NCBI GenBank assembly: GCA_018400055.1
Contig: JAGYNK010000071.1
Coordinates: forward strand, 1-7,360
Source of the DNA: Candidatus Moraniibacteriota bacterium
Lineage (GTDB): Bacteria > Patescibacteriota > Minisyncoccia > Moranbacterales > UBA9337
Reading direction: 5' to 3'
Length of the DNA: 7,360 nucleotides
This document shows, one piece after another, positions 1 to 5,556 of the stretch. The position numbers were made by a program, and so were the translations under genes. How positions within the stretch are numbered: position 1 is the stretch's first letter; the number at the start of each line of letters is the position of its first letter. The notes beneath the pieces were generated by a model, which saw only the letters and a list, made by a program, of their open reading frames with translations, had not been told where the DNA came from and did no database searches.

Positions 1-71
1 ATCTATAGATGCCTCTATTTAATAATTATTAAAATAGAATAATTAAAGCGCCGGTTTTTTTTATTTCTTTT

Positions 72-113
72 TTGTAATTGCGGATAGCGGTTTATGAACC
101 GGTTAAATTACAA
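72..113. repeat. Palindromic repeat with GCGGTTTATGAACCGG core
   Basis: Outer arms TTGTAATT (72-79) and AATTACAA (106-113) are perfect complements. Inside them CGGTT (88-92) pairs with AACCG (97-101) around a TATG loop. The core at 87-102 matches 14 of 16 bases of the perfect palindrome at 7299-7314 near the other end of the window, so this is probably a member of a dispersed REP-like family. No T-run follows on the + strand and only A-runs follow on the minus strand, so it does not look like an intrinsic terminator. Confidence 0.6.
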
Positions 114-156
114 TCCTCCTTTATTAATGAAGATAATCAATGAAAATTTTACCTTT

Positions 157-185
157 TTGCCTCCATTTCGCGAAAGTGGTAAAAT
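157..185 (+). promoter_or_regulatory. Extended -10 promoter of the MFS gene
   Basis: A -35-like TTGCCT (157-162) is followed by a 17-bp spacer and TAAAAT (180-185), a 5 of 6 match to TATAAT. The TGG at 177-179 gives a classic extended -10 (TGnTAAAAT). The predicted start of transcription is near 192, giving a short leader of about 23 nt before the ATG at 215. No convincing ribosome binding site is present in that leader. This is the clearest sigma-70-type promoter in the window. Confidence 0.65.
163..179. promoter_or_regulatory. Palindrome in the promoter spacer, possible operator
   Basis: TTTCGCGAAA (166-175) is a perfect 10-bp palindrome. It is flanked by CCA (163-165) and TGG (177-179), which extend the symmetry apart from one unpaired G at 176. 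The palindrome fills the spacer between the -35 and -10 boxes, where a bound repressor or MerR-type activator would control the MFS promoter. That it is bound by a protein is inference; only the symmetry and position are seen. Confidence 0.4.
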
Positions 186-214
186 AGAGATGTCAATATT
201 AATTTAATGACGCT

Positions 215-1450
215 ATGTCTATAAAAAGACATCTTATTCATGATGAAAGGCTTAATTTTAACAGGGTGAAGTTGGTGGCTTTCATCTCTTTTATGCTGGG
301 ATTTTCCGGTTCAATTTTGGCTTATGTCATGTCTTTTTATTTTGAGCAATCGGCCGGGACAAGTAATGTGGGAATTTTTTATCTTTTATCCTACGCGGCA
401 GTTTTAACGCTTCTGCTGAATTTGCATAAACTGATTAAAAAATTCGGAAAAGTTTGCGTTTTTTATTTGTCTTTCGTATTTAAGCTTGTTGCGATTACAG
501 CATTGATTTTATTGCCTTTTTCTGGTTGGGGAGTTGTTTTTTTAATGCTTTATATTGTATCCGGCGTCTTGGTTTGGGTGAGTTTGGATAACATATTGGA
601 ATCTTCTTCGGAAGATAAAAGCTCCGGAAAAATAAGAGGGATTAATCTCACTATAATGAATACCGGAATTTTTTTGGGTCCTTTTATTTCTATAAGAATT
701 TTAGAAAATTTCGGCTTTTCGGGAATATTTTTTCTTTCGCTTATTATCCATTCCATAATTTTTTCGGTGGGATTGGTGGGTCTGAAAAGGACAAACTACA
801 ATATTAGGAGTAGCTTATCCATTAAAAATCTTTTAAAAAAAGTGGTTAAGAGAAAAAATGTTTTGAGAATCTATTATGTTTCTTTCGTTTTGGATTTTTT
901 TTACGCTTTGATGATTATTTTTACACCTCTTTATCTTTTGAGTCTGGGATATTCATGGGGCCAGTTAGGAATGGCTTTTACCGTTATGTTGGTCCCTTTT
1001 ATTTTAATTCAATATCCCATGGGCGTTTTGGCTGATAAAAAAACAGGAGAAAAAGAATTTTTGTTTTTAGCCGTTTTTGTAATGGGAATTTCCACTTTGA
1101 TTTTTTACTTTACCGATTCTTCCGAAAATATTACTGTTTGGGCGCTAATTTTGTTGGCAACGCGTGTGGGCGCAGCCTTGATAGAAATTTTGCGGGATTC
1201 TTATTTTTACAAAAGAATTGACGGACACGATGTGGATATAGTTGATTTTTTCAGAACATCCAAATCTTTGGCTTATATCGTGGCTGCCGGTTTATCCGGA
1301 ATAATTTTGATATTCTTTCCGATGAAAGTGATATTCTTAGTGGTTTCCATAGTGGTTTTTTCGGCGCTTTACCCAATTTTTCGCTTGGTGGACAATAAAA
1401 GCGAAGAGGAAATTGTTAATGGTAAAATTGCCACTCAGCTTAAAAAATAG
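215..1450 (+). CDS. Major facilitator superfamily transporter, cargo unknown
   Basis: This encodes a 411-residue integral membrane protein with about twelve predicted helices in two halves, roughly at residues 19-41, 51-70, 80-100, 104-125, 146-163, 169-190 and then 219-241, 250-270, 281-299, 306-325, 349-368 and 369-390. A charged cytoplasmic linker (about 191-218) joins the halves, as is usual for the MFS. GVLADKKTGEK at 270-280 is the loop 8-9 version of MFS motif A; the loop 2-3 copy (KLIKKFGKV, 72-80) is degenerate. These features support a proton- or gradient-driven transporter, but nothing identifies the substrate; efflux of drugs or metabolites is one possibility. The ATG at 215 suits the promoter just upstream. 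The gene ends in TAG and is separated by 110 bp from the next gene, so it is probably a single-gene unit. Confidence 0.85.
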   Translation: MSIKRHLIHDERLNFNRVKLVAFISFMLGFSGSILAYVMSFYFEQSAGTSNVGIFYLLSYAAVLTLLLNLHKLIKKFGKVCVFYLSFVFKLVAITALILLPFSGWGVVFLMLYIVSGVLVWVSLDNILESSSEDKSSGKIRGINLTIMNTGIFLGPFISIRILENFGFSGIFFLSLIIHSIIFSVGLVGLKRTNYNIRSSLSIKNLLKKVVKRKNVLRIYYVSFVLDFFYALMIIFTPLYLLSLGYSWGQLGMAFTVMLVPFILIQYPMGVLADKKTGEKEFLFLAVFVMGISTLIFYFTDSSENITVWALILLATRVGAALIEILRDSYFYKRIDGHDVDIVDFFRTSKSLAYIVAAGLSGIILIFFPMKVIFLVVSIVVFSALYPIFRLVDNKSEEEIVNGKIATQLKK

Positions 1451-1454
1451 TAAG

Positions 1455-1493
1455 ATGATAATATCATACTAATCTATGGGTAAATACTAATCT
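1455..1493. repeat. Inverted repeat and 10-bp direct repeat between MFS gene and deacylase
   Basis: Just after the MFS stop codon, ATGATA (1455-1460) and TATCAT (1462-1467) form a perfect inverted repeat around one base. ATACTAATCT then occurs twice, at 1466-1475 and 1484-1493, 18 bp apart. No T-run follows, so a terminator is not supported. The direct repeat could be a paired protein-binding site upstream of the deacylase gene, but in such AT-rich DNA it could also be chance. I could not find a convincing promoter in the remaining 1494-1560. Confidence 0.35.
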
Positions 1494-1560
1494 GAGAATT
1501 TTTAATAAATTTAATATAAAGTGCTTGTTGCATAATACTTGTCACTTACTACATAATTTT

Positions 1561-2058
1561 ATGGCTATTTCCAAAAAGATTATAAATTATCTGGATAAAA
1601 ACAAATACCGATATGAAATAATTGAGCACCGCACGGCCTATACGGCTTGGGATGTTTCTCAGACTGAAAAAGTGAAGCCTCGCGAAGTGGCAAAGACTTT
1701 AATTATAAAAGCGGACAAGGATTATGTCGCGGCGGTTATTCCGGCTGACAGAAATTTAGACAAGAAAAAATTTCTGAAGCTGTTTAATGCGCAAAAAAAG
1801 AAAGTGGGAGAAAGATGCGCCAAAAAAGCGGATTTTGCCAAAGAAGCTTGGATGAAAAAAAATATTGTAGGGAAGGTGGGAGCCGTTCCTCCGTTTAGTG
1901 GATTGCTAAAAATGGATGTTTTCGCCGACAAGCTGCTTTTGAAAAATAAGAAAATTTACGCGGGGTCGGGCGAATATGATGTTTCCGTTAAAATTAATTC
2001 CATTCAATACTTAAAAAAAGAGGAGTTGATAATAGGAAGTTTCAGCCAGAAGAAATAA
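1561..2058 (+). CDS. YbaK/ProX-type aminoacyl-tRNA deacylase
   Basis: This is a 165-residue protein of the tRNA_edit (YbaK/EbsC/prolyl-tRNA editing) family. Such stand-alone domains hydrolyse mischarged tRNAs, for example Cys- or Ala-tRNA(Pro), in the cytoplasm and protect translation fidelity. Visible family features are IIEHRTAYTAWDV (20-32), the strand REVAKTLIIKAD (41-52) with conserved Lys45, which corresponds to the catalytic lysine of the family, AAVIPADRNLD (57-67), the GxxxP substrate-pocket motif GAVPP (107-111), and the closing AGSG segment (134-137). The length is typical. I chose ATG 1561 because it begins the normal N-terminus (MAISKKIINYL); an in-frame TTG at 1525 adds only a non-conserved extension. 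No clear Shine-Dalgarno sequence is visible. Four bases separate it from scpA, suggesting co-transcription. Which tRNA it edits cannot be told from the sequence. Confidence 0.85.
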   Translation: MAISKKIINYLDKNKYRYEIIEHRTAYTAWDVSQTEKVKPREVAKTLIIKADKDYVAAVIPADRNLDKKKFLKLFNAQKKKVGERCAKKADFAKEAWMKKNIVGKVGAVPPFSGLLKMDVFADKLLLKNKKIYAGSGEYDVSVKINSIQYLKKEELIIGSFSQKK

Positions 2059-2062
2059 ATTT

Positions 2063-2770
2063 ATGCCATATAAAGTAAAGTTGGAACAATTTGAGGGTCC
2101 TTTGGATTTGCTTTTGGAACTTATTGAAAAAGAGAAATTAGACATTACCAATCTTAATTTGGCAAAGGTGGCGGACGAGTATTTGGAATATGTTGAGAGC
2201 AGGGAATCCATAAGTTTGGATAATTTAGCCAGCTTTCTTTCCGTAGCCTCCAAACTTATTTTAATAAAGTCTCGAGCGCTTCTTCCTTTGCTGAAATTTA
2301 GCGATGAGGAAGAAGAAGAAATTAATGATTTGGAGCACCAACTGGAGGAATATAAAAAATTTAAAGAGCTCTCCGTGAGAATGGGAAAAATTGCCCAATC
2401 TTCCAGAATGATTTTTTCCCGCGAAGGATTTCGTGGGATTAAAGGCTTTTTTTATCCTCCGGAAGATGTTAACGCTTTTGATTTAAAGAAAATTTTTACC
2501 GAGATGCTGAAAGATATTCCGGTGGCTGAAAAACTGGAAAAAGAAGTGGTTGAAGAAATAATCACGTTGGAGGAAAAAATCAAGCATCTTCAAGTCAGAC
2601 TGGAAATGAAGGCGGAAACTTTTTTTTCGGAAGTCGTTTCCGGTTCGCAAAATAAAGTGGAAATTATTATGTCCTTTTTAGCCATACTGGAAATGATTAA
2701 GCGAAGAGTGATTCAAGCGAAGCAAGATGAATTATTTAAAGATATAAAAATGAAAAAGATTTTAGCCTAA
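2063..2770 (+). CDS. scpA: Segregation and condensation protein A (kleisin ScpA)
   Basis: ScpA is the kleisin that bridges the heads of the SMC dimer and, with ScpB, organises and segregates the chromosome. The 235-residue length is typical. The N-terminal signature FEGPLDLLLELIEKEKLDI (10-28) and the helix SFLSVASKLILIKSRALLP (57-75) form the region that contacts the SMC neck. An acidic stretch follows (about 81-95). The C-terminal winged helix (about 190-230), with VEIIMSFLAILEMIKRRVI, binds the SMC cap. The start ATG 2063 gives the canonical MPYKVKLEQFEGPLD N-terminus and lies four bases after the deacylase stop. scpB follows after 32 bp, the classic partner order, so the two are almost certainly made together. 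No smc gene is in the window. Confidence 0.96.
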   Translation: MPYKVKLEQFEGPLDLLLELIEKEKLDITNLNLAKVADEYLEYVESRESISLDNLASFLSVASKLILIKSRALLPLLKFSDEEEEEINDLEHQLEEYKKFKELSVRMGKIAQSSRMIFSREGFRGIKGFFYPPEDVNAFDLKKIFTEMLKDIPVAEKLEKEVVEEIITLEEKIKHLQVRLEMKAETFFSEVVSGSQNKVEIIMSFLAILEMIKRRVIQAKQDELFKDIKMKKILA

Positions 2771-2802
2771 AGGTTTTTGGGTTTGGCTTTTGAGAATAAT
2801 TT

Positions 2803-3354
2803 ATGGATGAAGAAAAATTAAAATCAGTTTTGGAAAGTTTGTTGCTGGTAAGCGGAGAACCGGTAAAAATTTCTAAGTTGGCGAAAATAACTCGGGAACG
2901 AGTGTCGGAAGTGGAAAATGCTTTAATGGAATTGGAGGTAGAATATCTGGGGCGCAAAAGAGGTATAATAATTATCAAGAAAGGCGGTAAAGTTCAATTG
3001 GCGACTAATCCGGATAACGCCTCCTTTGTTAACGGACTGGTTGAAAGTGATCTGAAGGGAGATTTGAGCAGGGCTTCCTTAGAAGTGCTTTCCGTGATAG
3101 CCTATAAAGAGCCAATCGCGCGATCGGGAATTGAAGCGATAAGAGGAGTTAATTCCAGTTTTATTTTGCGGAATTTACTGATGAGAGGATTGATAGAAAA
3201 AGTGGAAGAGGCTGAAAACAAAAGGAGACATCTTTATAGAATCTCACTTGATTTCTTGAAAAAGTTGGGCTTGAAAAGCGTGGAAGAATTGCCGGATTAT
3301 GAAAAAATATCTAAAGATGAAAGAATAGATTCGGTTCAAAAAATAAGTCTTTAA
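2803..3354 (+). CDS. scpB: Segregation and condensation protein B (ScpB)
   Basis: ScpB is the dimeric winged-helix partner of ScpA in the SMC complex. The protein has 183 residues. The first winged helix is at about 1-75, starting KLKSVLESLLLVSGEPVKIS. The second is at about 85-160, with the family signature LSRASLEVLSVIAYKEPI (88-105) and IRGVNSSFILRNLLMRGLIE (113-132). The tail FLKKLGLKSVEELP (151-164) is also typical. It follows scpA by 32 bp without a visible strong ribosome binding site (only GAGAATAA about 8 bp upstream). The 20 residues after the second winged helix are charged and probably unstructured. Everything looks intact. Confidence 0.96.
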   Translation: MDEEKLKSVLESLLLVSGEPVKISKLAKITRERVSEVENALMELEVEYLGRKRGIIIIKKGGKVQLATNPDNASFVNGLVESDLKGDLSRASLEVLSVIAYKEPIARSGIEAIRGVNSSFILRNLLMRGLIEKVEEAENKRRHLYRISLDFLKKLGLKSVEELPDYEKISKDERIDSVQKISL

Positions 3355-3355
3355 G

Positions 3356-3386
3356 TTATTCAAAATCCGGCTTTAACTTATTCACA
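3356..3386 (+). promoter_or_regulatory. Two DnaA-box-like sites between scpB and the carboxypeptidase gene
   Basis: TTATTCACA (3378-3386) fits the DnaA-box consensus TTATNCACA exactly. TTATTCAAA (3356-3364), two bases after the scpB stop codon, matches it at 8 of 9 positions and lies 22 bp upstream, about two helical turns, in the same orientation. Directly after come a -10-like TAAAAT (3390-3395) and a perfect AT inverted repeat (3391-3399 with 3401-3409). No good -35 stands at the right distance. The sites could tie transcription of the wall genes to DnaA, but two 9-mers in AT-rich DNA can occur by chance. Confidence 0.35.
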
Positions 3387-3418
3387 GGATAAAATTAAAT
3401 TTTAATTTTTTGTCGCAA

Positions 3419-4453
3419 ATGAAATACATTTTATTTTTTGTCGCAGCCGGATTGCTTTTTGGTTTTTCTTTTTTTTCGCACTTTTCTTGGGAAGATAGTT
3501 TCTTTTCCACTTTTTCAAAAAGAGAAAATCGGGAAAATTCCATTGTTTCCGTGCAAGAAGTGAGAGGCGCGGAAAATCAGAAAAAAAGAAGTATTGCTTT
3601 GGAAAAAATATCTTTTCCCATAGCTTGGATTCAGCCGGTGAGAAAGGCGGAAGTAAGTGATTTAATTCTTCCCAATGCGCATGCTTCTTTAATTTTGGAC
3701 GCGGATTCAAAAACTGTTTTGCATTCCTACAAAGGCAAAGAAAGGCGTCAAATCGCTTCTCTGACCAAAATGTTAACCGCTATAATAGTAATAGAGGAAA
3801 TTTCTGATCTGAGTGAAAGCGCGACAGTCAGTGAGGAAGCGGTTTATGTAGAAGGAACGAAAATAGGGTGTCCGCGTTCGGGTTATTGCATAAGCGAAAG
3901 GCTGAAAGTGGGAGAAAAAATATCCGTAAAGTCTCTACTTAAAGCTATGCTCATGAATAGCGCTAATGACGCAGCCATTGTTTTGGCGGAGCATATAAGC
4001 GGATCTCAGAAAGAATTTGCAGAACTGATGAATGAAAGGGCGAAAAAAATGGGACTTAAAGATTCTCATTTTTGCACGCCTTCCGGATTGGAAATAGAAG
4101 GAAAAGAAAGTGAATGCTATTCCAGCGCTTATGATATCGCTCAGATTGCCGCTTATTCAATGCGTTATGAGATTATTTGGGAAATTTTGCGTTTGCCGGA
4201 AGCGGAAATTTTTTCAGTGGACGGTAAATATAAACATCAAATTATAAATACGGATCTTCTCTTGGATCAATGGCCGAATTGCTTGGGCGGCAAAACGGGT
4301 TTTACTCCTCTGGCGGGAAGATCCTTAATTACGGCTGTATCCAGTCCGAACAATAAGCATAAATTAATAGCTGTGGTTTTGGATGATCCCTATCGCTGGC
4401 AGGATGTTAAAACAATGGCGAATTGGGCGTTTAATTCATACGAATGGAAATAA
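3419..4453 (+). CDS. D-alanyl-D-alanine carboxypeptidase, peptidase family S11
   Basis: This is a 344-residue penicillin-binding protein that removes the terminal D-Ala from peptidoglycan stem peptides outside the membrane. All three active-site motifs are present: SLTK (Ser114 nucleophile, Lys117), SAN (181-183) and KTG (292-294, in GGKTGFTPLAG). The N-terminus MKYILFFVAAGLLFGFSFF is a signal peptide or membrane anchor, followed by a low-complexity stretch (about 30-80) before the catalytic domain. The chain stops right after the catalytic domain, so the C-terminal beta-domain and amphipathic anchor of E. coli PBP5 are missing; the N-terminal helix may anchor it instead. An insert (GCPRSGYC) near residues 150-160 carries two cysteines. 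I prefer ATG 3419 over the in-frame TTG at 3410 because it starts directly with the signal sequence. One base separates its stop codon from the mraY start. Confidence 0.93.
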   Translation: MKYILFFVAAGLLFGFSFFSHFSWEDSFFSTFSKRENRENSIVSVQEVRGAENQKKRSIALEKISFPIAWIQPVRKAEVSDLILPNAHASLILDADSKTVLHSYKGKERRQIASLTKMLTAIIVIEEISDLSESATVSEEAVYVEGTKIGCPRSGYCISERLKVGEKISVKSLLKAMLMNSANDAAIVLAEHISGSQKEFAELMNERAKKMGLKDSHFCTPSGLEIEGKESECYSSAYDIAQIAAYSMRYEIIWEILRLPEAEIFSVDGKYKHQIINTDLLLDQWPNCLGGKTGFTPLAGRSLITAVSSPNNKHKLIAVVLDDPYRWQDVKTMANWAFNSYEWK

Positions 4454-4454
4454 T

Positions 4455-5552
4455 ATGCAGATTGCGCAAATACAAACCATTCCCGAAATAGTAAATGTTT
4501 TTAAAGTGCTGACAACGGGAGCGCTGGCTTTTGCGCTGGCTTTTTTAATAACTCCTTTATGGACGCATATTTTGTATAAATATAAAATTGGAATAAAAAT
4601 AAAGAGTCATTCACAAGACGGTCAGAAATTAACTTATGTGAATAAATTGCATGCCAAAAAATCCGGGACGCCGACAATGGGTGGAGCCATAATCTGGTTT
4701 TCCATTTTTGTTTTAGCTTTCTCGTCGCATTACGTTTTTCCTTTTATCGCCGAACTTTTTAAGACCGATTTTTTCGCCCGACTGGATTTTTTAAGTCGTT
4801 CGCAGGTGTGGCTTCCGCTTTTTACTCTGGTAGCTTCCGGCATATTGGGACTTTTTGACGATATTATGAGTGTTCGCGGTTGGGGAAAGAACAAAGGTGG
4901 CGGAATGAGGTTTGCTATGCGATTTTGGTGGCTGTTGGTTATTTCTATATTGGGAGCTTGGTGGTTTTTTTATAAGCTGGGATGGGACCAGTTGCATATT
5001 CCGGCCGTGGGTGATTTTTCCATCGGTCTTTGGTATATTCCTCTTTTTGTGTTTGTGATAATTTTTGCGGCGGTTTCTTCCAATGAGACTGATGGTCTGG
5101 ATGGCTTGAACGGAGGAGTGCTCTTTATGGCTTTTTCCTCTTTTGCCATTATCGCTTTTTTGCAAAATAAAGTGGATTTGGCTTCTTTTTGCGCCGCCGT
5201 TTCCGGAGCGCTTTTGGCCTTTCTTTGGTTTAATATTTATCCCGCCCGATTTTTTATGGGGGACACGGGGGCGATGTCTCTGGGCGCCACTTTGGGAATA
5301 ATCGCCATGCTGACTAACTCCGTTTTAGCTTTATTTGTCATTGTTTTCATCTATGTTATGGAGTCTTTGAGTGTGGCGGTGCAACTTTCCAGTAAAAAGT
5401 TTTTTAAGAGGAAAGTATTTCTAGCGGCTCCGTTGCATCATCATTTTGAGGCCATAGGTTGGCCGGAACCCAAGATTACCATGCGAGCTTGGATTTTCAC
5501 TATTATCACTTCCATTTTGGGTGTCATCATAGGAATTATGGGAATGGGTTAA
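4455..5552 (+). CDS. mraY: Phospho-N-acetylmuramoyl-pentapeptide transferase MraY
   Basis: MraY transfers phospho-MurNAc-pentapeptide from its UDP carrier to undecaprenyl phosphate, forming lipid I on the cytoplasmic face of the membrane. The 365-residue polytopic protein shows every hallmark: KSGTPTMGG (69-77), FDD with the catalytic-site Asp135-Asp136, NETDGLDGLNGG (210-221), GDTGA with Asp270, and the LHHHFE motif (His328-330) followed by GWPEPKITMRAW. A glycine-rich GKNKGGG loop follows the DD motif. About ten membrane segments are visible. The start ATG 4455 lies one base after the carboxypeptidase stop codon and gives the normal N-terminal length; an earlier in-frame ATG at 4383 would overlap the previous gene and add a hydrophilic stretch not found in the family. 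The 1-bp spacing indicates translational coupling. Usual dcw neighbours (murF, murD) are not next to it. Confidence 0.96.
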   Translation: MQIAQIQTIPEIVNVFKVLTTGALAFALAFLITPLWTHILYKYKIGIKIKSHSQDGQKLTYVNKLHAKKSGTPTMGGAIIWFSIFVLAFSSHYVFPFIAELFKTDFFARLDFLSRSQVWLPLFTLVASGILGLFDDIMSVRGWGKNKGGGMRFAMRFWWLLVISILGAWWFFYKLGWDQLHIPAVGDFSIGLWYIPLFVFVIIFAAVSSNETDGLDGLNGGVLFMAFSSFAIIAFLQNKVDLASFCAAVSGALLAFLWFNIYPARFFMGDTGAMSLGATLGIIAMLTNSVLALFVIVFIYVMESLSVAVQLSSKKFFKRKVFLAAPLHHHFEAIGWPEPKITMRAWIFTIITSILGVIIGIMGMG

Positions 5553-5556
5553 ATAT

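Larger units (their letters stand above)
1..214. other. Non-coding region upstream of the MFS gene
   Basis: I see no gene here. The left part is very AT-rich. It holds the perfect 10-bp palindrome ATCTATAGAT (1-10) and two mutually exclusive inverted repeats: TCTATTT (14-20) with AAATAGA (32-38), and TAATTATT (23-30) with AATAATTA (38-45). A T-rich tract follows at 55-73, but no GC-rich stem sits directly before it, so a terminator for an upstream gene cannot be claimed. The region also contains the palindromic repeat at 72-113 and the promoter at 157-185, listed separately. It probably lies between two transcription units. Confidence 0.6.

Noticed and set aside
48..73. Intrinsic terminator at the T-rich tract
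   Set aside because: No GC-rich stem directly precedes the T-run; the nearby inverted repeats are AT-only and separated from it.
190..207. Five-codon upstream ORF near the MFS transcription start
   Set aside because: It begins at or before the predicted transcription start and has no supporting signal.
550..756. Minus-strand open frames opposite the main genes
   Set aside because: They show no domain features, run antisense to well-recognised proteins and are shadows of the real coding frames.
1525..1560. Longer start of the deacylase gene from TTG 1525
   Set aside because: The extra 12 residues (LHNTCHLLHNF-type) are outside the family fold, and ATG 1561 gives a normal N-terminus.
3410..3418. 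TTG 3410 as the start of the carboxypeptidase
   Set aside because: It adds only three residues ahead of a good signal sequence that begins at ATG 3419.
4383..4454. Earlier mraY start overlapping the carboxypeptidase gene
   Set aside because: It would add 24 hydrophilic residues encoded within the upstream gene; ATG 4455 gives the typical MraY length.
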